A DNA stretch of 64,000 nt from Skermanella pratensis. Its GTDB lineage: Bacteria > Pseudomonadota > Alphaproteobacteria > Azospirillales > Azospirillaceae. The DNA lies in assembly GCF_008843145.1 (NCBI RefSeq), contig NZ_CP030265.1, positions 2,838,001-2,902,000 of the forward strand. Direction: 5' to 3'. Shown piece by piece: positions 17,865-27,918 of the stretch. The stretch's first letter is position 1; each line of letters starts with the position of its first letter. The notes below the pieces were generated by a model. It saw only the letters and a program-made list of their open reading frames with translations. It was not told the origin of the DNA and did not search any database. The translations under genes were made by a program, and so were the position numbers.

Positions 17865-20606
17865 TTGACCGCCAATCTCACACCTCCGCCTTCCGATATT
17901 TCGCCGGTCACCATCGAAGAGGAGATGCGGCGCAGCTATCTCGATTACGCCATGAGCGTGATCGTCAGCCGCGCCCTTCCCGACGTGCGCGACGGTCTGA
18001 AACCGGTGCATCGCCGAATCCTGTTCGCGATGAAGGAAGGCGGTTACGACAGCAACAAGCCCTACAAGAAGTCCGCCCGTATCGTCGGCGACGTGATGGG
18101 TAAGTACCACCCGCACGGCGACAGCGCGATCTACGACGCCATGGTCCGCATGGCCCAGGACTTTTCGATGCGCCTGCCGCTGATCGACGGGCAGGGCAAT
18201 TTCGGATCGATGGACGGCGACCCGCCCGCGGCCATGCGCTATACCGAGGCGCGACTCGCGAAGGCGGCGGAAAGCCTGCTCGACGACATCGACAAGGATA
18301 CCGTCGACTTCCACCCCAACTACGACGAATCCTCGGCCGAGCCGGACGTCCTTCCCGCGCGCTTCCCGAACCTGCTGGTCAACGGTGCCGGCGGCATCGC
18401 GGTCGGCATGGCGACCAACATTCCTCCCCACAACCTGGGCGAGGTGATCGACGCCTGCTGCGCCTATATCGACGACAACGATGTCACCATCGAAGATCTG
18501 ATGGAGCATGTGCCGGGTCCGGATTTCCCGACCGGCGCCCAGGTGATGGGCAAGACCGGCATCCGGCAGGCCTACCACACCGGCCGCGGCTCGATCGTGA
18601 TGCGCGGCAAGACCGAGATCGAGGAGATCCGGAAGGACCGCTGGGCGATCGTGATCAACGAGGTGCCCTATCAGGTCAACAAGGCCCGCATGATGGAGCG
18701 GATCGCCGAGGTCGTCCATGACAAGACGATCGAGGGAATCTCCGATCTGCGCGACGAATCGGATCGCGACGGCGTGCGGGTCGTGATCGAGCTGAAGCGC
18801 GACGCCGTCGCCGACGTGGTGCTGAACCAGCTCTACCGCTACACGCCGCTGCAGACCTCGTTCGGCGTCAACGCGCTGGCGCTCAACGGCGGCCGGCCGG
18901 TGACGATGACCTTGAAGGACATCATCTCCGCCTTCGTCGCCTTCCGCGAGCAGGTCATCACCCGCCGGACCGAGTTCGAACTGGGCAAGGCGCGGGAGAA
19001 GGCCCACACCCTGGTCGGCTTGGCGGTCGCGGTCGCCAACCTGGACGAGATGATCGCGCTGATCCGCCGGGCGCCTGATGCCGGCGTCGCGCGCGAGGAG
19101 ATGATGGCCCGCGATTGGCCGGCCGGCGACGTCGCTCCGCTGATCGCCCTGATCGACGAGCCGGGCAGGGGCGTCAGCCCGCAAGGAACGTACCGCCTGT
19201 CCGAGGCCCAAGCCCGAGCCATCCTGGAACTGCGGTTGAACCGCCTGACCGGCCTGGAGCGCGACAAGATCGGCGGCGACCTGCGCGAAGTCACCGACCG
19301 GATCGCGTACTATCTCGAAGTCCTCGCGTCGCGCACCCTGCTGCTGGAGATCCTGCGGACCGAGCTGCTGGAGATGAAGGAGCGGTTCGGCACCCCGCGG
19401 CGGACCGCCCTGATGGAACTGGAGTTCGAGTCCGACATCGAGGATCTGATCCAGCGCGAGGACATGGTCGTCACGGTCAGCCACTCCGGCTACATCAAGC
19501 GGGTCCCGGTCTCCACGTACCGGGCGCAGAAGCGGGGCGGCAAGGGCCGCTCGGGCATGAGCATGAAGGCGGAGGACACGGTCCACGACCTGTTCGTCGC
19601 CAACACCCATACGCCCATGCTGTTCTTCTCCTCGCGCGGGATGGTCTACAAGCTGAAGGTCTGGCGGCTGCCGCTCGGCACGCCGCAGGCGCGCGGCAAG
19701 GCGCTGATCAACCTGCTGCCGCTGGTCGACGGCGAGACGATCTCCACCGTCATGCCGATGCCGGAGGACGAGGCAACCTGGGGCGACCTGTGCGTCTTCT
19801 TCGCCACCAGCAAGGGCAACGTCCGCCGCAACAAGCTATCGGACTTCACCAACATCCGGGCCAACGGCCTGATCGCCATGAAGCTGGAGGAAGAAGGCGA
19901 GCGGCTGATCGCGGTGCGCACCGGCACGGTCGACCAGGACGTGCTGCTGGCGACGCGCGGCGGCAAGTGCATCCGCTTCCAGGTCGACGACATCAGGATC
20001 TTCAGCGGCCGCACCTCCACCGGCGTCCGGGGCATCCGACTGGCCGACGGCGACGAGGTGATCGGCATGTCGATGCTGAACCATGTCGACGCCGACGCCG
20101 ACGAACGCGCCGCCTATTTGCGCCAAGCCAACGCCGAGCGCCGGGCAGCCGGGGAGGAGGCATCGAGCGACGAGGCGCCCGATCCCGACGCCGAGGTTTC
20201 GACCAGCATCGCCCTGTCGCCCGAGCGCTACGAGGAGATGCGGCGCAAGGAGGAGTTCATCCTCACCGTCTCCGAGCGCGGATTCGGCAAGCGCACCTCC
20301 TCCTACGAGTACAGGGTGACCGGTCGGGGCGGTCAGGGCATCTGGAATATCGAGATGAACGAGCGCAATGGTCCGGTCGTCGCTACTTTCCCCGTCACGG
20401 ATGACCATCAAGTCATGTTGGTAACGGATGGAGGGCAGATGATCCGGATGCCGATCCACGATGTCCGGATCGCAGGCCGCAAAACCCAGGGCGTCACCCT
20501 GTTCAGGGTGGCTCAGGGCGAGCGGGTCGTCTCGGTCGCCTGGCTGACCGAGGAGGCGGAAGCGGAGACCGCCGTGAGCGGGGGCGACGATGCGTCGTCC
20601 GAATGA
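17865..20606 (+). CDS. gyrA: DNA gyrase subunit A
   Basis: A 913-residue GyrA, which with GyrB introduces negative supercoils. The active-site tyrosine is Tyr126 ([10 protein letters not shown]); the quinolone-resistance region reads GDSAIYDAM, with Ser87 and Asp91 (E. coli 83 and 87) both in the susceptible form. The GyrA box is QKRGGKG. An alphaproteobacterium-type acidic insertion lies in the C-terminal beta-pinwheel (about residues 765-785). The only start in register is TTG 17865, since an in-frame stop lies four codons upstream. coaD follows 72 bases after the stop. Confidence 0.97.
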   Translation: MTANLTPPPSDISPVTIEEEMRRSYLDYAMSVIVSRALPDVRDGLKPVHRRILFAMKEGGYDSNKPYKKSARIVGDVMGKYHPHGDSAIYDAMVRMAQDFSMRLPLIDGQGNFGSMDGDPPAAMRYTEARLAKAAESLLDDIDKDTVDFHPNYDESSAEPDVLPARFPNLLVNGAGGIAVGMATNIPPHNLGEVIDACCAYIDDNDVTIEDLMEHVPGPDFPTGAQVMGKTGIRQAYHTGRGSIVMRGKTEIEEIRKDRWAIVINEVPYQVNKARMMERIAEVVHDKTIEGISDLRDESDRDGVRVVIELKRDAVADVVLNQLYRYTPLQTSFGVNALALNGGRPVTMTLKDIISAFVAFREQVITRRTEFELGKAREKAHTLVGLAVAVANLDEMIALIRRAPDAGVAREEMMARDWPAGDVAPLIALIDEPGRGVSPQGTYRLSEAQARAILELRLNRLTGLERDKIGGDLREVTDRIAYYLEVLASRTLLLEILRTELLEMKERFGTPRRTALMELEFESDIEDLIQREDMVVTVSHSGYIKRVPVSTYRAQKRGGKGRSGMSMKAEDTVHDLFVANTHTPMLFFSSRGMVYKLKVWRLPLGTPQARGKALINLLPLVDGETISTVMPMPEDEATWGDLCVFFATSKGNVRRNKLSDFTNIRANGLIAMKLEEEGERLIAVRTGTVDQDVLLATRGGKCIRFQVDDIRIFSGRTSTGVRGIRLADGDEVIGMSMLNHVDADADERAAYLRQANAERRAAGEEASSDEAPDPDAEVSTSIALSPERYEEMRRKEEFILTVSERGFGKRTSSYEYRVTGRGGQGIWNIEMNERNGPVVATFPVTDDHQVMLVTDGGQMIRMPIHDVRIAGRKTQGVTLFRVAQGERVVSVAWLTEEAEAETAVSGGDDASSE

Positions 20607-20678
20607 TCGGCGGACCAACGATCGGTGCAGGGGACGCCAGAGCGAAGGGCGGCCCCACGTGAAGGGAAAAAGCGGCAG

Positions 20679-21218
20679 ATGAGCAAACGGATCGGCGTCT
20701 ATCCCGGGACATTCGACCCGGTTACCAACGGCCATATGGACATCATCCAGCGCGCTTCCCGCGTGATGGACCACCTGATCGTCGGCGTCGCCCGTAACGC
20801 CGGAAAAGGTCCGCTCTTCTCCACCGAGGAGCGGGTCGCGATGGTCGAGGAAGACATCGCGGCCCTGAAGCCGAACGGCACGAAGATCGAGGTGAGGCCG
20901 TTCGACAGCCTGCTGATGCACTTCGCCGTGGACATGAACGCCTCGGTGATCATCCGCGGCCTGCGGGCGGTATCGGACTTCGAATACGAGTTCCAGATGG
21001 CCGGCATGAACGCCCGCCTGAATCCCAAGGTCGAGACCGTCTTCCTGATGGCGTCCGACCGCCACCAGTTCATCTCCTCGCGTTTCGTCAAGGAGATCGG
21101 CCGTCTGGGAGGCGACATCACGCATTTCGTCTCGCCCCGGGTCGCCGAACGGCTCACCGCGCGATTCGCCCAGGACGCGGGCGACGTGACCAAGCGCGTA
21201 CAGACCCTCAAGGTCTGA
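20679..21218 (+). CDS. coaD: phosphopantetheine adenylyltransferase
   Basis: A 179-residue nucleotidyltransferase that joins ATP and 4'-phosphopantetheine to dephospho-CoA, the fourth step of CoA synthesis. The family signature GTFDPVTNGHMD is at residues 9-20; the KxxxR region is represented by VIIRGLRAVSDFEYE, and the ISSRFVKEIG signature lies in the C-terminal part. ATG 20679 matches the family start, though the ribosome binding site is weak; the frame is open 18 codons upstream. It probably shares the gyrA transcript. Confidence 0.96.
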   Translation: MSKRIGVYPGTFDPVTNGHMDIIQRASRVMDHLIVGVARNAGKGPLFSTEERVAMVEEDIAALKPNGTKIEVRPFDSLLMHFAVDMNASVIIRGLRAVSDFEYEFQMAGMNARLNPKVETVFLMASDRHQFISSRFVKEIGRLGGDITHFVSPRVAERLTARFAQDAGDVTKRVQTLKV

Positions 21219-21251
21219 CGGGACCAAGGGATGGATCAGGGTAAATGCAGG

Positions 21252-21280
21252 TTGACCGGAAGGGTCCCGGCCCCTATGTT
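21252..21280 (+). promoter_or_regulatory. sigma-70-type promoter of tRNA-Lys
   Basis: TTGACC (21252-21257) and TATGTT (21275-21280) are separated by exactly 17 bases, placing the start of transcription about 10 bases before the tRNA. Confidence 0.7.
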
Positions 21281-21295
21281 CCGCCCCGACCCTGA

Positions 21296-21371
21296 GAGCG
21301 TGTAGCTCAGCTGGTAGAGCAACTGACTTTTAATCAGTAGGTCCTGGGTTCGAACCCCAGCGCGCTCACCA
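21296..21371 (+). tRNA. tRNA-Lys (anticodon TTT)
   Basis: A 76-base cloverleaf. The 7-bp acceptor stem pairs GAGCGTG (21296-21302) with CGCGCTC (21361-21367), and 3' CCA is encoded (21369-21371). The D arm GCTC...GAGC and T arm CTGGG-TTCGAAC-CCCAG are complete. The anticodon loop ACTTTTAAT gives anticodon TTT for lysine. Confidence 0.97.
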
Positions 21372-21410
21372 AAAAAGCCCCCGGAAACCAATGGTTTCCG
21401 GGGGCTTTTT
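21372..21410. terminator. bidirectional rho-independent terminator
   Basis: An 18-bp inverted repeat including the A-tract: AAAAAGCCCCCGGAAACC pairs with its complement through a 3-base loop. The + strand ends with TTTTT and the - strand with TTTTT, so it serves both tRNA-Lys and the convergent methyltransferase gene. Confidence 0.92.
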
Positions 21411-21411
21411 G

Positions 21412-22194
21412 TTAGCCTTCATCAAGCTGCGCCAGCAGCGTTTCGGGCGGTGCCGGCCAGTTGGTGAAGCAGCGCAGCACCGATCCGTCCAGGACGCGCT
21501 CCAGTGACATGTCTCTGATCAGCCCGCTCGTGACGATGCAGCGCTGGTACGTCCGGACCATGTGGCGCGCGCACAGGTACATCTTGGCTCGCGACGCCGC
21601 GAAGGGGCGGATATGGCGGCCTTCCGGCGACAGGCAGAATTCCGCCATGGCCGTGGGAACGCCCGGCCATTCCGGATCGAAACAGTCGTCCAGGACGGCT
21701 ACGCCGTGGCCGGTGAGCAGGGGCGTGAAGTTGTTCAGGTCGTTCAGGACCGAGGGATGGTCATGGACAGCATCCAGGTGGAGGAAGCGGAGGCCACCCC
21801 GCTCGATCATGCCCGGAGGCCCCTCGAGATGCCGCAGGTCCCCGGCGATGCAGACCAGCCTCTTTCCGAGTTCAGGACAGCACCGGAGAATATTCGCTTC
21901 GGCCACGGCCTGGGGAACCTCATGGAAGGCGTCGAAGCAGAACACGGTCTCGTCGGCGCGCGCCAGCAGGCCGAGCGCGATCGCGGACTTGCCCTTGTAG
22001 ACCCCAAGCTCGCAGGTGTCGCCGCGAAAGCCGCCCTGCTTCTGGATAAAGTCGATCAGCCAGAACAGCAGGATGTCATGATTGTAGAACCAGCCCTCGA
22101 TCTGGTTCTCGACATGCTCCTGGTAGATCCGGAAGAGTCGGGAGAATTCCATGCAGCGGTCCAGCCAGCATCGTTCGCGCGGGATGTGGCGCAT
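21412..22194 (-). CDS. class I SAM-dependent methyltransferase (TylF/MycF-like)
   Basis: A ~260-residue enzyme. The SAM-binding motif I is CELGVYKGKSAIAL, followed by FDAFHE, and a motif FLHLDAVHDHPSVLNDL typical of the TylF/macrocin O-methyltransferase group; VAVLDDCFDPEW lies further on. ATG 22194 is chosen because the upstream frame runs through the lexA terminator; ATG 22152 is also possible. No sugar or antibiotic biosynthesis genes adjoin it, so the substrate is unknown. It is an orphan gene directly convergent with tRNA-Lys. Confidence 0.8.
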   Translation of the reverse strand: MRHIPRERCWLDRCMEFSRLFRIYQEHVENQIEGWFYNHDILLFWLIDFIQKQGGFRGDTCELGVYKGKSAIALGLLARADETVFCFDAFHEVPQAVAEANILRCCPELGKRLVCIAGDLRHLEGPPGMIERGGLRFLHLDAVHDHPSVLNDLNNFTPLLTGHGVAVLDDCFDPEWPGVPTAMAEFCLSPEGRHIRPFAASRAKMYLCARHMVRTYQRCIVTSGLIRDMSLERVLDGSVLRCFTNWPAPPETLLAQLDEG

Positions 22195-22218
22195 CGTGGA
22201 CCAGATTAAGGCGCATTC

Positions 22219-22269
22219 GTAAATGAAAAGGGCGGACCGGAGAGCCTCGCAAGGCTCCCCGGTCCGCCC
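22219..22269 (-). terminator. rho-independent terminator of lexA
   Basis: An 11-bp perfect stem (GGGCGGACCGG at 22230-22240 with 22259-22269), extended by five inner pairs around a 6-base loop, and followed on the minus strand by CTTTTCATTT. It starts about 30 bases after the lexA stop codon. Confidence 0.88.
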
Positions 22270-22297
22270 CTTCACGGCAGCGAACTGCCGCTTTGCT

Positions 22298-23017
22298 TCA
22301 GTAGCGTCGCAACAGGCCAACAAGCCGGCCCTGGACTCGCACCCGGTCGGCGCCGAAGATGCGGGTCTCGAAGGCGGGGTTGGCCGGCTCCAGCGCCACC
22401 GTCTGGCCCTTGCGCCGCAGGCGCTTCAGGGTCACCTCGTGCTCGTCGATCAGCGCCACCACGATCGTGCCGCTGTCGGCCATCTCGCACCGGTTGATGA
22501 TGACGGTGTCGCCGTCCAGGATGCCGGCCTCGACCATGCTGTCGCCGGCGACTTCCAGAGCGTAATGGTCGCCGGGCGGCAGCATCGTCGCCGGCACGTT
22601 GATCATGGCGCTGTTGTCGCGCAGGGCCTCGATCGGCGTACCGGCGGCGATCCGCCCATACAGCGGAAGCTGGATGGCCTCGGCATCGATGCTGGCTTCG
22701 CGGCCGGCCAGGGCGCCGGTGAAGTCGCCCTTGATGACGTTGGGCTGGAACTTCGGGCGGTCGGGCGCGCGCTGCTGCTGGCGAGCCGAGCCCGCTTCCG
22801 CGCCTTCCGGCAGCCGGAGCACTTCGAGCGCGCGGGCGCGGTGCGGGAGGCGGCGGATGAACCCGCGCTCCTCCAGCCCCGTGATCAGCCGGTGGATACC
22901 CGACTTCGACTTCAGTCCGAGGGCATCCTTCATCTCGTCGAACGAGGGCGAAACCCCGCCTTCGCCCAGCCGGTCGTTGATGAAGAGCAGAAGCTCGTAT
23001 TGTTTACGTGTCAGCAT
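22298..23017 (-). CDS. lexA: LexA repressor
   Basis: A 239-residue SOS repressor. A winged-helix N-terminus (about 1-65) precedes a linker and an S24 peptidase domain. The self-cleavage site is Ala125-Gly126 (GRIAAGTP), and the catalytic dyad is Ser160 (VAGDSMVE) with Lys198 (VTLKRL). RecA filaments trigger cleavage after DNA damage. Two LexA boxes lie upstream, so the gene is autoregulated. It follows moeA at the 3' end of the trp-moa-moe block and has its own terminator. Confidence 0.96.
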   Translation of the reverse strand: MLTRKQYELLLFINDRLGEGGVSPSFDEMKDALGLKSKSGIHRLITGLEERGFIRRLPHRARALEVLRLPEGAEAGSARQQQRAPDRPKFQPNVIKGDFTGALAGREASIDAEAIQLPLYGRIAAGTPIEALRDNSAMINVPATMLPPGDHYALEVAGDSMVEAGILDGDTVIINRCEMADSGTIVVALIDEHEVTLKRLRRKGQTVALEPANPAFETRIFGADRVRVQGRLVGLLRRY

Positions 23018-23050
23018 CTACGCCCCCTGCGCGCGGGACCAACCGGTCCA

Positions 23051-23090
23051 GAACAAAACAAAAACATTAATCTATGTTCTAGTTTGGTTC
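23051..23090 (-). promoter_or_regulatory. two LexA (SOS) boxes upstream of lexA
   Basis: GTTC-N7-GTTC, the alphaproteobacterial LexA box, is perfect at 23076-23090 on the + strand. A second copy with one mismatch (GTTT-N7-GTTC) is on the minus strand at 23051-23065, 34 bases before the lexA start. Confidence 0.82.
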
Positions 23091-23148
23091 GCGAAAGGCG
23101 TCAAGCATTCGCTGAACAATTTTACCCTTGTCCGGCAGGTCCGGTCAC

Positions 23149-24363
23149 CTAGAGACTCAGGACTCCGCCGCCCAGGGAAAGAAATTCGACAGTGTCGCCG
23201 GCCGATGCGGCAGGTGCGAAGGGTGGGCGGACCACTAGGCAGTCGGCCCGGGCAAGCACCGTCAGCAGTGAACTGTCCTGCGAATCGAAGGGGTTGGCGA
23301 CCAGTTCGCCGTGCGGGCCGACATTCAGGGATGCCCTCAGATAATCTTCGCGCTGGTCGTTCTGTTTGACCGGACGGCCCAGCACCGCGGTGCGGCGCGG
23401 TCCTTCCTCCGCCGGAAGCCCGAGCAGGCGGCGAAGCGCCGGCCTGAGGAACAGGATGGCGCAGACCTGGCTCGACACCGGATTGCCGGGCAGGCCGAGC
23501 ACCGGCACGTCGCCCAGTCGCCCGAACATCAGCGGTTTGCCCGGCCGCATGGCGATCTTGTAGAAATCCTGGTCCATTCCGCGGTCGCCCAGCACGCCGC
23601 GCACGAGATCATACTCGCCCGCCGACGCGCCCCCGGAGGTCACCAGGATGTCGGCCCGCTCGGCGCCCGACACGAGACGAGCCAGCGACTCCGGCGTGTC
23701 CAGGGCGACGCCCAAGTTGACCGGGACGCCGCCGCACGCCGTGATCAGGCCGGCAAGCGCGAAGGCGTTGGAACTGACGATCTGGTCCGGCCCCAGGGGC
23801 TCGCCGGGAAGCACGATCTCGTCACCGGTCGCCAGGATCGCGACGCGGGGGCGGCGCCGGACACGGAGCCAGGGCCAGTTCATCGCGGCGGCGAGCCCGA
23901 TGTCCCGCGCCGTGAGCATGCGTCCGGCCGGTATGCCGACTTCGCCCTGCCGGAAGTCGATTCCGACCAGCCGGACATGCCGGTGGCGACCGACAGACCG
24001 AAGGACGGTTACAGTGGCACCGTCCGACTCGGTATCCTCCTGGATGACGACGGCGTCGGCCCCTTCGGGCATCGGGGCGCCCGTGAAGATCCTGACCGCC
24101 TCTCCCGGACCGACATGTCCCTTGAAGGCGTTCCCGGCCGGAGCCTCCCCGATGCGGCGCAGCTTCACGGGGATCTGCGCCACGTCGGCGCAACGCACGG
24201 CGTAGCCGTCCATCGCCGACATGGAAACCGGCGGCTGGGTCAGCCGGGCGGTCACGTCCTCCGCCGTCACGCGGCCGAGCGCCTCGGTCAATCCGACCAG
24301 TTCGGCCGGCAGCGGCGAGAAGGCGGCGAGGACTCGGGAGCGCGCTTCGGCGACGGAGATCAT
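23149..24363 (-). CDS. moeA: molybdopterin molybdotransferase
   Basis: A 404-residue MoeA, which inserts molybdate into adenylated molybdopterin. The SAMDGYAV segment, the central [12 protein letters not shown] motif and the C-terminal beta domain are recognisable. It starts at ATG 24363, overlapping the moaC stop codon by four bases (ATGA), so the two are translationally coupled. Upstream sequence remains open in frame but lies inside moaC. It belongs to the trpG-trpD-trpC-moaC-moeA block. Confidence 0.95.
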   Translation of the reverse strand: MISVAEARSRVLAAFSPLPAELVGLTEALGRVTAEDVTARLTQPPVSMSAMDGYAVRCADVAQIPVKLRRIGEAPAGNAFKGHVGPGEAVRIFTGAPMPEGADAVVIQEDTESDGATVTVLRSVGRHRHVRLVGIDFRQGEVGIPAGRMLTARDIGLAAAMNWPWLRVRRRPRVAILATGDEIVLPGEPLGPDQIVSSNAFALAGLITACGGVPVNLGVALDTPESLARLVSGAERADILVTSGGASAGEYDLVRGVLGDRGMDQDFYKIAMRPGKPLMFGRLGDVPVLGLPGNPVSSQVCAILFLRPALRRLLGLPAEEGPRRTAVLGRPVKQNDQREDYLRASLNVGPHGELVANPFDSQDSSLLTVLARADCLVVRPPFAPAASAGDTVEFLSLGGGVLSL

Positions 24364-24845
24364 CGCGGCGTCCCGTACTCGCCGCTCTTGCCGCCGGCCT
24401 TGTGAGCCAAGCGCACGTCGCCGATGGTCATGGCGCGGTCCACCGCCTTGCACATGTCGTAGACGGTGAGCGCCGCGACCGAAACGGCCGTCAGAGCTTC
24501 CATTTCCACGCCGGTTCGGCCCTTCAGCTTGCAGGTCGCAGTGATGTCAACCGCGTTGCGATCGGGGTCGCAGATCAGGTCGACCTTCACCGAGGTCAAC
24601 GCCAGCGGGTGGCACAGCGGTATCAGGTCGGGCGTCCGCTTGGCCCCCATGATGCCGGCGAGCCGAGCGACGGATAGCACGTCGCCTTTCTTCACCCCGC
24701 CGGACATGATCTGGGCCAGGGTCTCCGACTCCATGAAGACGGATCCCGTGGCGGTCGCCGTCCGCTCCGTCTCGTCCTTGCCCGAGACATCGACCATTAC
24801 GGCGCGCCCCTCGGCGTCGAAATGCGTGAAGCCGCCGCCGGTCAT
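24360..24845 (-). CDS. moaC: cyclic pyranopterin monophosphate synthase
   Basis: A 161-residue MoaC, which converts 3',8-cyclo-GTP from MoaA into cyclic pyranopterin monophosphate. The conserved [22 protein letters not shown] and DMCKAVD motifs are present. It overlaps trpC by four bases upstream and moeA by four bases downstream. The catalytic Lys and Asp of MoaC correspond to the KAVDR region. Confidence 0.96.
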   Translation of the reverse strand: MTGGGFTHFDAEGRAVMVDVSGKDETERTATATGSVFMESETLAQIMSGGVKKGDVLSVARLAGIMGAKRTPDLIPLCHPLALTSVKVDLICDPDRNAVDITATCKLKGRTGVEMEALTAVSVAALTVYDMCKAVDRAMTIGDVRLAHKAGGKSGEYGTPR

Positions 24846-25645
24846 GCGGCAGCCCGGCGGCTAAGCAAGGTCCTCGTGGCCTCAGCGACATCCGTCTGGC
24901 GCATCAGGCTTTCGCCCACCAGGAAACAGCGGGCGCCGACCCTGGCCATCCGCTCCAGGTCGGCAGGCCCGTAAAGGCCGCTCTCGCTGACCAGGAGGCG
25001 ATTCGCGGGCACCCGGGCAGCCAGCTCTTCCGTGACGGCAAGATCGACAGCCAAGGTTTTCAGATTCCTGTTATTTATGCCGATCAGTTCACATGGAAGA
25101 TCAAGTGCGCGGTCGAGCTCCTCACCGTTGTGGACCTCGACCAGGATATCCATGCCGTAGCGGGCCGCCACTTCGGCCAGCTCGCGGGCCGTTGCGTCGT
25201 CGAGCGCCGCCATGATCAGCAGGATGCAGTCGGCGCCCAGCGCCCGGGCTTCAACCACCTGGTAAGGATCAAGCATGAAGTCCTTGCGAAGGCACGGCAA
25301 TTCGCAGGCGGCCCGGGCTTCCACCAGGAACGAATCCTGGCCTTGGAAGTACGGGATGTCGGTCAGGACGGACAGGCACGCCGCTCCACCGGCCTGATAG
25401 GCCACCGCCAATTCGGTCGGGTTGAAATTCTGTCGGATCAACCCTTTGCTGGGTGATGCTCGCTTGATTTCTGCGATCAGGCCATAGTCGCCGGCAGCCA
25501 TTTTCCGCCGCAGGGAAGCTGTGAATCCCCGCGGCGGGTCGGCCTTCAGGGCCGCGCGGTCCATCTCGGCGAAGCTGCGCTCCGAGCGCCTCGCCGCGAC
25601 ATGGGCGCGCTTGTCGGCACAGATGCGGGTCAGAACGTCGCTCAT
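24842..25645 (-). CDS. trpC: indole-3-glycerol phosphate synthase
   Basis: A 267-residue TIM-barrel enzyme that closes CdRP to indole-3-glycerol phosphate in tryptophan synthesis. Key lysines are in [11 protein letters not shown] and [24 protein letters not shown] and VSESGLYGP are further phosphate-binding loops. It overlaps trpD by four bases (ATGA) and moaC likewise. Fusion to trpF is absent, as usual in this group. Confidence 0.97.
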   Translation of the reverse strand: MSDVLTRICADKRAHVAARRSERSFAEMDRAALKADPPRGFTASLRRKMAAGDYGLIAEIKRASPSKGLIRQNFNPTELAVAYQAGGAACLSVLTDIPYFQGQDSFLVEARAACELPCLRKDFMLDPYQVVEARALGADCILLIMAALDDATARELAEVAARYGMDILVEVHNGEELDRALDLPCELIGINNRNLKTLAVDLAVTEELAARVPANRLLVSESGLYGPADLERMARVGARCFLVGESLMRQTDVAEATRTLLSRRAAA

Positions 25646-26679
25646 GCCGAGCCTCCGCTGTTGGTGATGGCGATCAGGCGGTCGAGCACGGTTCGCGCAC
25701 GCCCGCTGTCGATGGCGCCGCGGCCGAGGGCCACGGCCTCGGCGAGGTCGGGGGCTTTGCCGGCGACCAGCAGGGCGGCGGCGCTGTTCAACAGCACGAT
25801 GTCCCGATAGGCCCCGTGGGCGCCCGCGAGAACCGCGTTCAGCGCCTCGGCGTTGGTCGCGGCGTCACCGCCCTTCAGGTCGGACGGGCTGGACAGCAGA
25901 AGCCCGGCCTGGGCCGGCTCGATGTCGAATCGGGTGACCACGCCGTCCTTCAACTGCGCCACATGGGAGGCGCCGGTGGTGGTCAGCTCGTCCAGGCCGT
26001 CCGAACCGTGCACGACCCAGGCAGTTTCCGATCCCAGCCGGGCCAGGACCTGGGCGACCGGTTCCAGCCACTCCTTCGAAAATACGCCGAGAAGCTGCCG
26101 CTTCGCGCCCGCCGGGTTCGACAGCGGCCCCATCAGGTTGAAGATGGTACGGGTACCCAGTTCGACCCGCGTTCCCGCCACGTTGCGCATGGCCGTATGG
26201 TGGCGCGGCGCCATCAGGAAGCAGATGCCGATCTCGTCGAGCGCCCGCTGCACCAGGGCCATCTCGCATTCGATGTCCACGCCCAGGGCGGTCAGCACGT
26301 CGGCGGCGCCGGACTTGCTCGACGCCGCGCGGTTGCCGTGCTTGGCGACCGGGACGCCGCAGGCGGCGACCACCAAGGCCGTCGCGGTCGAGATGTTGTA
26401 GGTGCCGGACGCGTCGCCGCCGGTGCCGCAGGTGTCGATGGTGCCGGGAGGGGCCTTGATCGGCACCGCCTTCGCCCGCATGGTGCGGGCGGCGCCGGTG
26501 ATCTCCTCCACTGTCTCCCCGCGCACCCGCAGCGCCATCAGGAAGCCGCCCATCTGCGCCGGCGTGGCGTTGCCCGACATGATGATGTCGAAGGCAAGCT
26601 CGGCCTCGGCCTCGCCGAGGCGACGGCCAGCGGCGACGCCGGCCAGGATCGCCTTCATGTCCGACATGTCCGCCGTCAT
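25642..26679 (-). CDS. trpD: anthranilate phosphoribosyltransferase
   Basis: A 345-residue enzyme transferring phosphoribose from PRPP to anthranilate. The PRPP loop [13 protein letters not shown] and the [12 protein letters not shown] segment are typical, and the MGPLSNPA motif follows. It overlaps trpG by four bases and trpC by four bases, so the block is one transcription unit. Length is normal for the family. Start at ATG 26679; an alternative ATG is five codons in. Confidence 0.97.
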   Translation of the reverse strand: MTADMSDMKAILAGVAAGRRLGEAEAELAFDIIMSGNATPAQMGGFLMALRVRGETVEEITGAARTMRAKAVPIKAPPGTIDTCGTGGDASGTYNISTATALVVAACGVPVAKHGNRAASSKSGAADVLTALGVDIECEMALVQRALDEIGICFLMAPRHHTAMRNVAGTRVELGTRTIFNLMGPLSNPAGAKRQLLGVFSKEWLEPVAQVLARLGSETAWVVHGSDGLDELTTTGASHVAQLKDGVVTRFDIEPAQAGLLLSSPSDLKGGDAATNAEALNAVLAGAHGAYRDIVLLNSAAALLVAGKAPDLAEAVALGRGAIDSGRARTVLDRLIAITNSGGSA

Positions 26680-27269
26680 GCAGCGCGCTCCGCCGGGGCG
26701 CCGGTCATCCGGACGAAGTTCGCCAGCAGCGCGTGGCCGTTCTCGGACGCGATGCTTTCGGGGTGGAACTGAACGCCGTGGATCGGCAACTCGCGGTGCA
26801 TCAGTCCCATGATCAGGCCGTCCTCGCTCTCAGCCGTCACGCTAAGCGAGTCGGGCAGGGTCTCGCGCTCGACGATCAGGGAATGGTAGCGGGTCGCGGG
26901 AAAGGGCGACGGTAATCCCGCCAGCACGCTCTTGCCGGAATGGCTCATCATGCTGATCTTGCCGTGCATCGGCGCCAGCGCCCGGATCACGCGCCCGCCG
27001 AAGGCCTGCCCGATCGCCTGATGGCCCAGGCAGACGCCCAGCAGCGGCAGGCGCCGCTCGGCGGCCGCCGTGATCATGTCCAGGCAGATGCCAGCTTTGT
27101 CTGGGTCGCATGGACCGGGGGACAGCACGATGCCGTCAGGGCGCAGATCGAGCGCCTGTGCCACCGTCAGGGCGTCATTGCGTTTCACCACGATCTCGGC
27201 GCCCAGTTCCCCGAGGAAATGGACGAGGTTGTAGGTGAAACTGTCATAGTTGTCGATCAGCAGCAGCAT
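26676..27269 (-). CDS. trpG: anthranilate synthase glutamine amidotransferase subunit
   Basis: A 197-residue class I glutamine amidotransferase that supplies ammonia to TrpE. The nucleophile Cys is in [11 protein letters not shown]; the catalytic His-Glu pair is in [10 protein letters not shown]. The TTG at 27290 is an earlier in-frame start, but ATG 27269 begins the family-typical [14 protein letters not shown]. It heads the trp-moa-moe block and is separated from trpE by the copper cassette on the other strand, about 2.1 kb away. Confidence 0.95.
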   Translation of the reverse strand: MLLLIDNYDSFTYNLVHFLGELGAEIVVKRNDALTVAQALDLRPDGIVLSPGPCDPDKAGICLDMITAAAERRLPLLGVCLGHQAIGQAFGGRVIRALAPMHGKISMMSHSGKSVLAGLPSPFPATRYHSLIVERETLPDSLSVTAESEDGLIMGLMHRELPIHGVQFHPESIASENGHALLANFVRMTGAPAERAA

Positions 27270-27380
27270 GCGGCAATCCGCGGCAAACAAATGGGAAACA
27301 GCGAGCCGATACCCTACAAGGCGCGCCCGCGGATTTCCAGCGCGCCGCTTGGGCCGCGGACGGGTTCATAGGGTCGGGCC

Positions 27381-27411
27381 TTGACCTTCCAACCACTGGA
27401 AGCCCCATATC
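27381..27411 (+). promoter_or_regulatory. CueR-type promoter-operator
   Basis: A TTGACC -35 (27381-27386) and a CATATC -10 (27406-27411) are separated by 19 bases. This long spacing is typical of MerR-controlled promoters. The spacer carries the dyad CTTCC-N7-GGAAG (27386-27402), which matches the copper-responsive CueR operator at copA promoters. Confidence 0.78.
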
Positions 27412-27444
27412 GGAGTCTGGGGCGGGACGCCCGGGACACTTGAG

Positions 27445-27477
27445 TAACGATCCGTTAACGATCACGACCGATCGTAA
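27445..27477. repeat. TAACGATC repeats in the cueR-like leader
   Basis: TAACGATC occurs as direct repeats at 27445-27452 and 27456-27463, 11 bases apart, with a near-inverted copy GATCGTAA at 27470-27477. It lies in the leader between the CueR operator and the start codon. Confidence 0.5.
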
Positions 27478-27504
27478 CGCGCTGTCGAATGGGAAACATG
27501 GTCA

Positions 27505-27915
27505 ATGAACATCGGAACGGCTTCGAAACGGTCGGGCGTGCCCGCCAAGACGATCCGCTATTACGAGAGCATCGGCCTGATCTCGTCGGCAGGCCGCAGC
27601 GCCAACGGCTATCGCGTCTACACGGAGGAGGAGGTCCAGACCCTGCGCTTCGTGTCGCACGCCCGTTCGCTGGGCTTCTCCGTCCGGGACGTCGGCAGCC
27701 TGCTGGCCTTGTGGCGCGACCGCAGCCGGGCCAGCGCCGACGTGAAGGCGCTCGCGCGCGGCCACATCGCGGAGATCGACGCGAAGATCGCCGAACTCCA
27801 CGGTATCCGCGAGTCGCTGCTCACGCTGGTGGAGCGCTGCCACGGCGACGACCGACCGGACTGCCCCATCCTCGAATCGCTGGCGACTCCCGCGTCGTCG
27901 GAGCATTGCGCCTGA
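27505..27915 (+). CDS. cueR: MerR-family copper-responsive regulator (CueR/HmrR-like)
   Basis: A 136-residue MerR-family activator. The winged helix begins MNIGTASKRSGVPAKTIRYYESIGLI, split by the recognition wing (RSANGYRVY). A coiled dimer helix follows, and the C-terminal metal loop has CHGDDRPDCP, the two-cysteine pattern of copper regulators. The CueR-type operator upstream supports autoregulation by Cu(I). It is followed after 3 bases by a polysaccharide deacetylase gene and later a CopZ-like chaperone, so the cassette is likely copper induced. Confidence 0.88.
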   Translation: MNIGTASKRSGVPAKTIRYYESIGLISSAGRSANGYRVYTEEEVQTLRFVSHARSLGFSVRDVGSLLALWRDRSRASADVKALARGHIAEIDAKIAELHGIRESLLTLVERCHGDDRPDCPILESLATPASSEHCA

Positions 27916-27918
27916 TCC

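Noticed and set aside
22195..22323. Upstream extension of the methyltransferase frame
   Set aside because: It runs through the lexA terminator hairpin and into the 3' end of lexA.
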